Assembly: GCF_001577305.1 (NCBI RefSeq) | Contig: NZ_CP014518.1 | Location: 1,550,001-1,614,000 of the forward strand | Length of the DNA stretch: 64,000 nucleotides | Reading direction: 5' to 3' | DNA from: Sinomonas atrocyanea | GTDB lineage: Bacteria; Actinomycetota; Actinomycetes; Actinomycetales; Micrococcaceae | Part shown: piece after piece, positions 19,626 through 28,427 of the stretch | Position numbering within the stretch: the stretch's first letter is position 1 | Layout of the letters: every line of letters begins with the position of its first letter | The notes under the pieces: model-generated | Told to the model about the DNA's origin: nothing | Seen by the model: the letters and a program-made list of their open reading frames with translations, nothing else | Databases searched by the model: none | Program-made: the position numbers and the translations under genes

Positions 19626-20617
19626 CCGTCCTCGCGGGGGCACGCGTGCTCGTCACCGGAGGAGCCGGCACGATCGGCTCCACGATCGTGGACCAGCTGC
19701 TGGACGCAGGGGTCGAGCACATCGACGTCCTCGACAACCTGGTCCGCGGCAGGCTGGCGAACCTGGACCACGCCATCGCCGCGGGGCGTGTCCGGCTGGT
19801 CGAGGGCGACCTGCGGGACCGCGACCTAGTCCACGACCTGACGGTCGAGAAGGACCTCGTCTTCCACCAGGCGGCCATCCGCATCACACAGTGCGCGGAG
19901 GAGCCCCGCCTCGCGCTCGAGGTCCTCGTGGACGGCACCTTCACGGTGCTCGAGGCCGCGGCCCAGCACAGCGTGGACAAGGTGGTGCTCGCCTCGAGCG
20001 CCTCCGTCTACGGCGCCGCGGAGCAGTACCCCACGGGCGAACGCCACCACCACCACAACAACGACACGTTCTACGGCGCGGCCAAGAGCTTCAACGAGGG
20101 CATGGCCAGGAGCTTCCGCGCCATGTACGGCCTCGACTACGTGGCCCTGCGGTACTTCAACGTGTACGGGCCGCGGATGGACGTGCACGGGCTCTACACC
20201 GAGGTCCTCGTGCGGTGGATGGAGCGGATCGCCGACGGCAGGCCGCCGCTCGTGTTCGGCAACGGCGAGCAGACCATGGACTTCGTCTACACGGAGGACG
20301 TGGCGAGGGCCAACCTCAGCGCCGCCGAGTCCTCGGTCTGCGAGGGCGTGTACAACGTGGCCAGCGGCACCGAGACGAGCCTGCTCGCGCTCGCGGTCGC
20401 GCTGCTCGCGGCCATGGACTCGGACCTCTCGGTCGAGTTCGGGCCAGCCCGCAGGGTCAACGGCGTCGCCCGCCGCCTCGCCGACGTCGCGGCAGCCGAG
20501 CGGGACCTCGGATTCCGCGCGCAGGTGCCGCTCGAAGAGGGCCTGCGCCGGCTCGTCGCCTGGTGGCGCCCCCTGCGCGAGGAGATCGCCGCCGCCCGAG
20601 TCCTGGCGGCGTCATGA
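19622..20617 (+). CDS. NAD-dependent epimerase/dehydratase (extended SDR)
   Basis: A 331-aa nucleotide-sugar-modifying enzyme. The NAD-binding GGAGTIG (residues 13-19), the SSASVYG segment, and the catalytic Tyr-x3-Lys in FYGAAKSFNEG (about 151-155) are present. RYFNVYGPRMD is typical of UDP-glucose/GlcNAc 4-epimerases and 4,6-dehydratases. A stretch of four consecutive His residues (HHHH, near residue 142) is unusual just before the active site. The ATG overlaps the previous stop (ATGA). It probably supplies one of the nucleotide sugars of the repeat unit. Confidence 0.87.
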   Translation: MTVLAGARVLVTGGAGTIGSTIVDQLLDAGVEHIDVLDNLVRGRLANLDHAIAAGRVRLVEGDLRDRDLVHDLTVEKDLVFHQAAIRITQCAEEPRLALEVLVDGTFTVLEAAAQHSVDKVVLASSASVYGAAEQYPTGERHHHHNNDTFYGAAKSFNEGMARSFRAMYGLDYVALRYFNVYGPRMDVHGLYTEVLVRWMERIADGRPPLVFGNGEQTMDFVYTEDVARANLSAAESSVCEGVYNVASGTETSLLALAVALLAAMDSDLSVEFGPARRVNGVARRLADVAAAERDLGFRAQVPLEEGLRRLVAWWRPLREEIAAARVLAAS

Positions 20618-21762
20618 CCGGGCGCATCAACGTCATGCAGCCCTGGGTGGGCCCCGAGGAGGCCGCGGCGGTCGCCGAGGTGATCGCCTCCGGGTGGCTC
20701 GCGCAGGGGCCCCGGGTGGCCGAGTTCGAGGCCGCGTTCGCCGCGGCCCAGGGGGCAGCGCACGGCGTCGCCACCTCGAGCTGCACGACCGCGCTGCACC
20801 TCGCCCTCGTCGTCGCCGGCCTCGGAGAACGGGACGAGGTGGTCGTGCCCTCGTTCTCCTTCATCGCGACCGCCAACGCCGCCCGCTACGTGGGGGCCGA
20901 GCCGGTGTTCGCCGACGTCGACCCCCTGACCGGGAATGTGACCGCGGAGACGGTCGAGGAGGTGCTGGGCCCCCGGACGGCCGCCGTCGTCGTCGTCGAC
21001 CAGGGCGGGATGCCCGCCGACGTCGCCCCCATCGCCCGGCTGTGCGCGGCCCGCGGCATCACCCTCATCGAGGACGCCGCCTGCGCTGCGGGCTCCCTCT
21101 ACCGGGGCCTGCCGGTGGGCGTGTTCGCGGACGCCGCCGCATGGTCCTTCCACCCCCGCAAGCTGCTCACCACGGGCGAAGGCGGCATGCTCACCACTGG
21201 CCGGCCGGAGTGGGCCGAGCGCGCGCGGCACCTGCGCCAGCACGCCGCGAGCCTGTCCGCGGCGGACCGCCACGGCTCCGTCCGGGCACCCGCAGAGTCC
21301 TACACCGAGGTGGGCTTCAACTTCCGGATGACCGACCTGCAGGCAGCGGTGGGGCTCGTCCAGCTCGGCAGGCTCGAGGCCATGGTGGCGCGGCGGCGCG
21401 AGCTCGCGGCGCTCTACCGCGCGGCGCTCGCCGACGTCCCCGGGCTCCGGCTCGTCGAGGACCCCGAGGCGGGGGAGTCGAACTTCCAGTCGCTGTGGGC
21501 CGAGGTCGGCGAGGCGTTCCCGCTCACGCGGGATGAGCTCCTGGACGCCCTCGCCGAGCAGGGGATCTCTGCCCGGCCGGGCATCATGGCCGCGCACCTC
21601 GAGCCGGCCTACGCCGGGGCGCCCCTGCGTGCCCCGCTGCCCGCGACCGAGCACCTCACCGCGCACACCCTGATCCTGCCGCTGTACCACGAGCTCGGAG
21701 CCGAGGGCGTCGAGCGGGTGTCCGATGCCGTACGGGCTGCTGCGGCGGTGGCGCGGACATGA
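20614..21762 (+). CDS. DegT/DnrJ/EryC1/StrS-family sugar aminotransferase (first of two)
   Basis: A 382-aa PLP enzyme that transfers an amino group from glutamate to a keto nucleotide-sugar. The PLP lysine lies in SFHPRKLLTTGEGG (Lys183), a pattern seen in 4-keto sugar aminotransferases such as PglE/PseC-like proteins. VPSFSFIATANAA is the substrate-site motif. The following gene is a PglD/NeuD-like acetyltransferase, so the pair may make a 4-acetamido sugar, with the preceding SDR as the 4,6-dehydratase. That is inference from order. ATG overlaps the previous stop. Confidence 0.9.
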   Translation: MTGRINVMQPWVGPEEAAAVAEVIASGWLAQGPRVAEFEAAFAAAQGAAHGVATSSCTTALHLALVVAGLGERDEVVVPSFSFIATANAARYVGAEPVFADVDPLTGNVTAETVEEVLGPRTAAVVVVDQGGMPADVAPIARLCAARGITLIEDAACAAGSLYRGLPVGVFADAAAWSFHPRKLLTTGEGGMLTTGRPEWAERARHLRQHAASLSAADRHGSVRAPAESYTEVGFNFRMTDLQAAVGLVQLGRLEAMVARRRELAALYRAALADVPGLRLVEDPEAGESNFQSLWAEVGEAFPLTRDELLDALAEQGISARPGIMAAHLEPAYAGAPLRAPLPATEHLTAHTLILPLYHELGAEGVERVSDAVRAAAAVART

Positions 21763-22454
21763 CAGAGCTCCTCCTCGCAGCGGCGGGCGGCCTGGCCCGC
21801 GAGGTCATGGCGGCTGTCCGCGACGGCAGCAGGTACGACATCCTCGGACTCGTCGACGACGACCCGGCCCTGATCGGGACCGTGCTGGACGGGGCGCACA
21901 TCCTGGGCCGCCTCGAGGACGTGCGGGACTATCCCTCGGTGCACCTCGTGGTCTGCGCCGGCAAGGGGACCGTGCGCGCGGACATCGTCCGGCGGCTCGG
22001 CGGCCTCGGCGTGGCCCAGAACCGGTACGCGACCATCATCCATCCGAGTGTGACCGTGCCGGAGGGGTGCCTCGTGGGCCAGGGGAGCATCCTGCTCGCC
22101 AACGTCGTGATGACGGCGGCCGTGCAGATCGGCAGCCACGTCGTGGCCATGCCGCAGGTGACGTTCACCCACGGTGACGTCGTCGAGGACTTCGCGACGT
22201 TCGCGGCGGGCGCCACGCTCGGCGGATCCGTCACGGTCGCGCGCGCTGCGTACGTGGGCATGAACTGCAGCATCCGGCAGAACGTGCGGATCGGGGCGCA
22301 GGCGACCGTGGGGATGGGCGCGGCCGTCGTGGCCGACGTGCCGGACGGGCAGACCTGGGTGGGTGTGCCCGCGCGGCAGATCCCGCCGCCGCCGCCGCGC
22401 CAGGCACCGGCGCCAGAGGAGGCCGCCGAGCAGGCGCGGGAGGGGGAGCGATGA
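21759..22454 (+). CDS. NeuD/PglD-family sugar O/N-acetyltransferase
   Basis: A 231-aa left-handed beta-helix acetyltransferase. An N-terminal Rossmann-like PglD domain (residues 1-80) is followed by hexapeptide repeats. The likely catalytic His is in TFTHGDVVED. The C-terminal signature VVADVPDGQTWVGVPAR is typical. The usual GAGGHA-type start is altered to AAAGGLARE. It probably acetylates the amine made by the preceding aminotransferase, using acetyl-CoA. Four-base overlaps on both sides imply coupled expression. Confidence 0.86.
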   Translation: MTELLLAAAGGLAREVMAAVRDGSRYDILGLVDDDPALIGTVLDGAHILGRLEDVRDYPSVHLVVCAGKGTVRADIVRRLGGLGVAQNRYATIIHPSVTVPEGCLVGQGSILLANVVMTAAVQIGSHVVAMPQVTFTHGDVVEDFATFAAGATLGGSVTVARAAYVGMNCSIRQNVRIGAQATVGMGAAVVADVPDGQTWVGVPARQIPPPPPRQAPAPEEAAEQAREGER

Positions 22455-23593
22455 CAGCAGGAGCCAGGGCGGGCGCGCCCGCGGTGCCCTTCGTGGACCT
22501 CGCCGCGCAGCAGCAGGAGATCGCGGCCGACGTGGTGCCCGAGGTGCTCGAGGTCCTCGCGACGGGCGCCTTCATCGGCGGCCCCCACGTGGCCGCCTTC
22601 GAGGAGGAGTACGCGCGGTTCGCGGGCACACGGGAGTGCGTGGGCGTCGCCAACGGCACCGATGCCCTCGAGCTGGCCCTGCGCGCCGTCGGCGTCGGCC
22701 CGGGCGGAGAGGTCATCCTGCCGGCGAACACGTTCGTGGCCACGGCGGAGGCCGTGGTGCGCGCCGGCGCGCGGCCGGTGCTGGTCGACGTCGACCCGGA
22801 GACCCTCCTGATCGACGCAGATTCGGTGGGCCGGGCGGTGGGTCCTAGAACGCAGGCCATCGTCCCGGTCCACCTGTTCGGGCAGGTGGCGCCCGTCGAG
22901 GAGCTGCTCCCGATCGCGGTGGCGTGCGGCGCCGCCGTGGTCGAGGACGCGGCGCAGTCCCAGGGCGCGCGGCGCTTCGGCCGCCCCGCGGGATCCCTCG
23001 GCGACATCGCGGCGACGAGCTTCTACCCGGGCAAGAACCTCGGCGCCGCCGGGGACGCGGGGGCGGTGACGACCCATGACGGACTCCTCGCCGACCGCGT
23101 CCGGCTCCTCGCCGCGCACGGGAGCCGGGTGAAGTACGTGCACGAGGCGGTGGGCTGCAACTCGCGGCTCGACGCCGTCCAGGCCGTGGTGCTGCGCGCC
23201 AAGCTGCGCCGGCTCGAGGGCTGGAACGCACGACGCCGGGTGGCGGCCGAGCGGTACTCCTCGCTTCTCGAGGGGGTCGCCGGGGTTCGGGTTCCGCGGA
23301 GCCTGCCCGGCAACGAGGACGTGTGGCACCTGTACGTGGTGCGGGTCCTCGACGGGCGCCGCGCCCGGGTGCAGGCGGCGCTCGCGGAGGCAGGGATTGC
23401 CACCGGCATCCACTACCCGACCCCGGTGCACCTGACCGAGGCCTTCTCTTCCCTGGGCTACGGCCCCGGCGACTTCCCCGTCGCCGAGGCCGCCGCGGAG
23501 CAGATCCTGTCCCTGCCGATGTTCCCGCACCTCACGGACGGCCAGGTCGAGCGGGTCGCCGAAGCGGTGGCGCAGGCGGTGGCGGGATGCTGA
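22451..23593 (+). CDS. DegT-family nucleotide-sugar 3-aminotransferase (WlbC/WbpE/QdtB-like)
   Basis: A 380-aa PLP aminotransferase. The lysine is in SFYPGKNLGAAGDAGAV (Lys195), a motif of 3-keto-sugar aminotransferases. The start PFVDLAAQQQEI and GIHYPTPVHLTEAF also fit this group. It should act on a 3-keto sugar made by the dehydrogenase at 18420. The matching N-acetyltransferase is probably the separate gene at 42492-43094. It differs clearly from the first aminotransferase of the operon, so two different amino sugars are likely. Confidence 0.9.
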   Translation: MTAGARAGAPAVPFVDLAAQQQEIAADVVPEVLEVLATGAFIGGPHVAAFEEEYARFAGTRECVGVANGTDALELALRAVGVGPGGEVILPANTFVATAEAVVRAGARPVLVDVDPETLLIDADSVGRAVGPRTQAIVPVHLFGQVAPVEELLPIAVACGAAVVEDAAQSQGARRFGRPAGSLGDIAATSFYPGKNLGAAGDAGAVTTHDGLLADRVRLLAAHGSRVKYVHEAVGCNSRLDAVQAVVLRAKLRRLEGWNARRRVAAERYSSLLEGVAGVRVPRSLPGNEDVWHLYVVRVLDGRRARVQAALAEAGIATGIHYPTPVHLTEAFSSLGYGPGDFPVAEAAAEQILSLPMFPHLTDGQVERVAEAVAQAVAGC

Positions 23594-25128
23594 ACACCCG
23601 CGCTCGCCGGGCCGGGAGGGCCACGGTCGCGCGGGGCGCCCTGTGGAGCGGGCTGAACACCTTCGCCACGAAGCTGGCCGGGATCGCCGTGACGATCGTC
23701 GTCCTGCGGATCGTCTCACCGCGCGATTTCGGCGTCTTCGCCGTCGCCCTGGTCGTGTACACCGTGGTGAGCTCCTCCTCCGAGCTGGGCCTGTCAGCCT
23801 GCATCGCCAGGCGTGACCTCGACCCTGAGGACACGGCACCGGTGGTCGTCACGCTCTCCATCGGCAGCAGCCTCCTGCTCTCCTCCGCAATGGCACTCGG
23901 AGCGGGCCCGTTGGCTTCGGCCCTGGGCGCGCCGGAGGCGGCAGGCGCAATCCGGGTCCTCTCGCTCTCGGTCCTGCTGAGCTGCATGACGACCGTGCCC
24001 ACCGCCATGCTCACGAGGGAGTTCCGCCAGGGACGGATCTTCACGGCAACGGCCGCCTCCTTCGTCCCTGCGAACGCGCTCCTGCTCGTGCTGGCGCTCT
24101 CCGGCGACGGCGCCATGGCCTTCGCCTGGTCCCGCGTGGCCGGCCAGGTCGTGGCCGGTGCGGTCATCATCGCCTCAGTCCGCCCGTGGTACCGGCCCCG
24201 GTGGAGCAGGACGGCGGCTGCCCGTGCGCTCAGCTTCGGCCTCCCGCTGGCCGGGGCCAATCTCATCAACTACATCCTGCTGAACGCCGACTATGCCTTC
24301 ATCGGCAGTCTGCTGGGGCCGGTGGTGCTGGGCGTCTACTCACTCGCGTTCAACATTGCATCGTGGTCGACCTCGGTGCTCGGTGCGGCGATCAACGGCG
24401 TGGCGATGCCCGCGTTCTCGGACGTCAGAGGGGACCCCGACCGCCTCCAGGATGCCGTATCGCACTGGTTCGCGGTCACAGGCCTCGTGGCCTTCCCGGT
24501 GTCGGTGCTCACGGCGCTGCTCGCGCCCGATCTGGTGCACGTGCTCTACGGGGACGCCTGGGCGGCCGCCGCGCCGATCCTCTCAGTCCTTGCCGTCTAC
24601 GGGGCGCTGTTCGTGGTGGCGCTCGTCGCCTCCAACCTCCTGGTCGGAACAGGGCACACGGTGTGGGTCTTCCTCGTCCAGGCCGTGTGGCTCGGGTCCC
24701 TGGTCCCGACGATCGTCCTCGGGGTACAGCACTTCGGCGTCCTCGGGGCGGCCTATGCCCACGTCGCAGTCGTGCTCCTCGTCGTGGTCCCTGCCTACGG
24801 CTTCGCCCTCCGCCGCGTCCTCCCGCAGCCCTGGCGCCTCGCCGTGACGGCGCTCGCCCGTCCAGCGGCGGCGGCGTTCGCCGCCGGGGCGGCGGCGGCG
24901 CTGACCGCGCTGCTGCTCCCCGGGGGACTGCCGCGGCTGCTCGGAGCAGGAGCAGCGGGCGCCCTGGTGTTCCTCCTCGTGGCGCGCCGGACGATCGTGC
25001 GCTATCTCCCGGCCCGCGCCGTGACCCGGCTGCGCGCCCTCAAGGGCCCGATCGGGGGCGCCCGGACGGCCGCTGTCCCGGCTGGGGGCGCGGGCGGCCG
25101 CCTGCAGGACCAGGGGGCCGCCGAATGA
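23587..25128 (+). CDS. Wzx-type oligosaccharide flippase (MOP superfamily)
   Basis: A 513-aa integral membrane protein with about 12-14 hydrophobic helices. The N-terminal RGALWSGLNTFATKLAGIAV and the RIVSPRDFGVFAVALVVY segment are typical of polysaccharide-exporting PST family proteins. It would flip lipid-linked repeat units across the membrane. ATG 23587 overlaps the previous gene by seven bases. The C-terminal ~25 residues are a Gly/Ala-rich cytoplasmic tail. Confidence 0.9.
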   Translation: MLNTRARRAGRATVARGALWSGLNTFATKLAGIAVTIVVLRIVSPRDFGVFAVALVVYTVVSSSSELGLSACIARRDLDPEDTAPVVVTLSIGSSLLLSSAMALGAGPLASALGAPEAAGAIRVLSLSVLLSCMTTVPTAMLTREFRQGRIFTATAASFVPANALLLVLALSGDGAMAFAWSRVAGQVVAGAVIIASVRPWYRPRWSRTAAARALSFGLPLAGANLINYILLNADYAFIGSLLGPVVLGVYSLAFNIASWSTSVLGAAINGVAMPAFSDVRGDPDRLQDAVSHWFAVTGLVAFPVSVLTALLAPDLVHVLYGDAWAAAAPILSVLAVYGALFVVALVASNLLVGTGHTVWVFLVQAVWLGSLVPTIVLGVQHFGVLGAAYAHVAVVLLVVVPAYGFALRRVLPQPWRLAVTALARPAAAAFAAGAAAALTALLLPGGLPRLLGAGAAGALVFLLVARRTIVRYLPARAVTRLRALKGPIGGARTAAVPAGGAGGRLQDQGAAE

Positions 25129-27350
25129 TGCGGCCGGAACGAGATCCCCTGTCCGACGGTCCTGCCGGCGCACCGCTCGGCACGTCCGGGCCGCGCCCCC
25201 GGCTCGTCTGGTTCCGCAGCATCCGCGCCGGCCTTCCGGACTTCTTGGCGAACCACCTCGCGGAGCAGGTGCGGACCATGTCGAGGTTCTTCGACGTGCA
25301 CGTCCTCGACGCCGTGGGCGACTACGACGAGATCTGCGACCGTCTGGAACCGGACCTGTGCGTCCTCGAATCCGGCGTCTACGCGGGGGAACGCCGGCTG
25401 GCGAACACCGCATCCCATCCGAGGGTCCCCAAACTCGGATTCCTGCATGCCGATGCGTTCGACACCTCGCGCGCAGCCTTCATTGCCGACATGGAACGCT
25501 GGGGAGTCCATTCGTACTTCACCACATCGATGTCGATGGCCGACTACACGCCGGAGATCGCCGACAGGCTGTTCGTGTGGCCCAACACGGTGGAGGCGCA
25601 GGCCTTCGCCGGGCCCGCCGGTCCGAGAGCAGTGCCCGTGCTGCTCACCGGGAGCCGGGCGCGCCACTACCCGTGGCGCAACGCGGTGGGCCGGGTCCTC
25701 GAGGAGAACTTCACAACGCTCAGGATGCCGCACTTCGGCTGGGCCGGTGAGCGGGGCACCGAGCGCATGGCCTGGGGCGGCGACTACGCCCGCCTGCTCC
25801 GAACAGCCGTCTTCGTGCCCACGTGCGGGACGATGGCGCACGACTTGGTCCGCAAGCATCTCGAGATCCCCGCTGCCGGCGCCTGCCTCGTGACCGAGCG
25901 GACGCCCACGGTCGAGGCGGCGGGATTCCAGGACATGGTGAACTGCGTGTTCGCGGATGCCGGCGACGTGGTCGAGAGGCTCCGCGCCCTCATCGCCGAT
26001 GAGCCCCTGCGCGAGCGCATCACGGCCGCTGGCACGGCGCTGGTCATCGGGCACCATGCCGCCGAACATCGGGACCAGGTACTCCAGTGGTACCGCCTCG
26101 CCAGGGAGCACGGGCCGGACACCCCCATGTCCCAGAGCTGGCCGGACGGACGGCTCACCGCGGTCGAGGGCGGGAGGCCGCACAAAACAGTCCGCCTCAC
26201 CGTCGGAGGGCTCGACCGCCTCGATCTCGCAGCGGGCTGGGCGGCCGTCGGCCGGGGCGACCTGGTATCCGCGGAGAGCGCGTTCGGCAGGGCCCTGAAC
26301 TACTTCTTCATCCCGGAAGCGGCGGTCGGCATGGCGCACACGGCCCTTCTCCAAGGCAAGCCGCGGGCAGCCCAGGACTGGGTGTCACGCCTGCTGGTGA
26401 CGTCCTTTGCACACTATGCGGTTCCCCACCCCGATCCCGTCTTCTGGGCCTACCAAATCCGCGTCCACCTCTGCGCCGGTGACCTGGCCTCGGCAGCCGA
26501 GGCGGCGCGGAGATTCCCGGCGCTGAAGCATCCTGAGCTCGATCGCGTGCGCGGCGCGGCCCTTCTCGCGGTGGGCGCGCCGTCCGGCGGAGCAGCGCGG
26601 GGCACCGTTGCGGGGGAGCCCACGCCCACGACGGCTCCGGTTCCCCCTCGGTCGGAGGCCGAGTGGGCTGCCGAGCTGGAGACGATGCGGGGCGCCTGCG
26701 CTGGCGGGGGCGGCAGCAGCCTGAGGAGGCTTCCGATCCTTCCCTCGCTCCCTCGGGGCGCCTCGGCCCTGTGGGGGCGCGCCCACGTGTCCGCCCTCGT
26801 GGCGCGCCAGGCCTCAGGCCGGCTGCAGCCCGTGGTGGTGTCCACAGTCCGGGCCCGCCTCTCGCCGTTGAAGCGCCGGCTGCTGACCGACGCCGTCTCC
26901 GAGGAGATCGCGCGCACCCTCGAGACTGAGCCCATCGACACTGCCGTCCTCGTGGGCGCCCGTCGGCGAAGCCGGATCGGCCGGGCCGTGGAGGCCGCCG
27001 TCGGGCGGAACCCCAGCATCCGGCAGGTCGAACGGATACCTCCGGCACACGGCGACCACACGGACACCACGGAGCACCCGGACCGCGGTCGGGGCGCCCG
27101 GCTGGTGTTCGTCGCGCGCAGCGGATGGCCCCTGCTCGTGGACCTCGGTCTGCTCGCCGGCGCCGCCCTCATCGTCCTCGAGGGGACCACGCGGCGCAGC
27201 GGAGTCCAGGCTCTGGAGCGGCTGTCGGCCGCCGGCTACGCCGTCGCGGTCCACGAACCGGGGTACCGCGACGGCTGCGCAGTCCTGCGGCGCACCGTGC
27301 CGGAGCCCGACATGACGACGGAGGAAGGAGGAGCGCTGTGGAGCGAGTAG
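25125..27350 (+). CDS. CgeB-like glycosyltransferase with TPR-like middle and uncharacterised C-terminal region
   Basis: A 741-aa protein. Residues 1-330 resemble the CgeB/glycosyl-transferase-1-like family (PRLVWFRS start, LGFLHADAFDT, VPTCGTMAHDLVRKHLEIPAAG). Residues ~360-490 contain helix pairs (GWAAVGRGDLVSAESAFGRA, AGDLASAAEAARRF) resembling tetratricopeptide repeats. The last ~200 residues match no family I recognise. Two ATG codons start it (25125 and 25128), the first overlapping the flippase stop. It probably adds a sugar to the repeat unit on the cytoplasmic face; donor unknown. Confidence 0.75.
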   Translation: MMRPERDPLSDGPAGAPLGTSGPRPRLVWFRSIRAGLPDFLANHLAEQVRTMSRFFDVHVLDAVGDYDEICDRLEPDLCVLESGVYAGERRLANTASHPRVPKLGFLHADAFDTSRAAFIADMERWGVHSYFTTSMSMADYTPEIADRLFVWPNTVEAQAFAGPAGPRAVPVLLTGSRARHYPWRNAVGRVLEENFTTLRMPHFGWAGERGTERMAWGGDYARLLRTAVFVPTCGTMAHDLVRKHLEIPAAGACLVTERTPTVEAAGFQDMVNCVFADAGDVVERLRALIADEPLRERITAAGTALVIGHHAAEHRDQVLQWYRLAREHGPDTPMSQSWPDGRLTAVEGGRPHKTVRLTVGGLDRLDLAAGWAAVGRGDLVSAESAFGRALNYFFIPEAAVGMAHTALLQGKPRAAQDWVSRLLVTSFAHYAVPHPDPVFWAYQIRVHLCAGDLASAAEAARRFPALKHPELDRVRGAALLAVGAPSGGAARGTVAGEPTPTTAPVPPRSEAEWAAELETMRGACAGGGGSSLRRLPILPSLPRGASALWGRAHVSALVARQASGRLQPVVVSTVRARLSPLKRRLLTDAVSEEIARTLETEPIDTAVLVGARRRSRIGRAVEAAVGRNPSIRQVERIPPAHGDHTDTTEHPDRGRGARLVFVARSGWPLLVDLGLLAGAALIVLEGTTRRSGVQALERLSAAGYAVAVHEPGYRDGCAVLRRTVPEPDMTTEEGGALWSE

Positions 27351-28426
27351 CGCAGGCGCTGCGGATGCGCCCGGCCCGCGCCGGCCAGGAGGGCCCTCCC
27401 CCCGGGCGTGTGAGCGTCGTGATCCCCTGCTTCAACTACGCCCCCTACCTTCAGGACGCTGTCGACGGCGCGCTCGCCCAGAGGGGTGCCATCGTCGACG
27501 TCGTCATCGTCGACGACGCCTCGACGGACGGCAGCTGGCAGGTCGCACAGCGTCTCGAACAGGCCAGCGGGCGCATCACGGCCCTGAGGCATACGGCCAA
27601 TCGCGGGCCCGTCGCGACCTTCAACGACGGGGTGGCCGCCGCCACCGGGGACTTCATCATCCGGCTCGATGCAGATGACCTCCTCACCCCCGGCTCGGTG
27701 GCGAGAGCGCTCGCCCTCTTCCACGCCTTTCCCTCCGTCGGGCTCGTCTACGGACACCCCGTGCACTTCTCCGGCGCGCCCGTCCCGGGATACCGCGGCC
27801 GCTGCCGGTCGTGGTCCGTGTGGCCGGGCGCCGAATGGCTTGCACGCCGGTGTGCGTCCGCCGTGAACGTCATCACCGCGCCCGAAGCGATGATGCGCAC
27901 ATCGGCCCTCGACGCGGCAGGTCCCTTCCAGCGCGAGCTCCGCCACACGCACGACTTCGAACTGTGGCTCCGGCTCGCCGCGGTGAGCGATGTCGGCCAT
28001 GTCGACGGAGCCGACCAGGCATGGCACCGGATCCATCCCGGAAGCCTGTCATCCTCGGTGGCACCCCTTGAAGACCTCGGGGAGCGCAGGGCAGCCTTCG
28101 ACGCGCTGTTCGGCCACGGCGGTCCCCGGATCGACAACGGTTCCGAGCTCGCGGCCCAGGCGAGGACGGCCCTCGCCCGCGAGGCCGTGACGCTGGCCTG
28201 CCGCGAGTACGACCGTGGGCGGGGAGAGCTGGCAGCTGCGGCCGGGTTCGTGCACGCCGCGAGGGAACTCGTCCCCGATCCCACCGGACTTCCCGGGTGG
28301 AGCGGGCTCGAGCGCAGAATGCGGGGCCGGCCGCCCGGACGGACTCTGTCCTTGCTGCCGAGGCTGTCCCGCCGGGTGAGGACGCAACTCCGCGCGGCAG
28401 CGTGGCGCTATCGAGGGGTGATGTGA
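27338..28426 (+). CDS. Family 2 glycosyltransferase
   Basis: A 362-aa GT-A fold glycosyltransferase. RVSVVIPCFNYAPYLQDAV near the start, VVIVDDASTDGS, and the metal-binding IIRLDADDLLTPGS motif are all present. GTG 27338 is chosen because GGAAGGAGGAG lies five to six bases upstream; it overlaps the previous gene by 13 bases. The C-terminal ~110 residues are helical and specific to this protein. It should extend the lipid-linked oligosaccharide. Confidence 0.87.
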   Translation: MERVAQALRMRPARAGQEGPPPGRVSVVIPCFNYAPYLQDAVDGALAQRGAIVDVVIVDDASTDGSWQVAQRLEQASGRITALRHTANRGPVATFNDGVAAATGDFIIRLDADDLLTPGSVARALALFHAFPSVGLVYGHPVHFSGAPVPGYRGRCRSWSVWPGAEWLARRCASAVNVITAPEAMMRTSALDAAGPFQRELRHTHDFELWLRLAAVSDVGHVDGADQAWHRIHPGSLSSSVAPLEDLGERRAAFDALFGHGGPRIDNGSELAAQARTALAREAVTLACREYDRGRGELAAAAGFVHAARELVPDPTGLPGWSGLERRMRGRPPGRTLSLLPRLSRRVRTQLRAAAWRYRGVM

Positions 28427-28427
28427 G

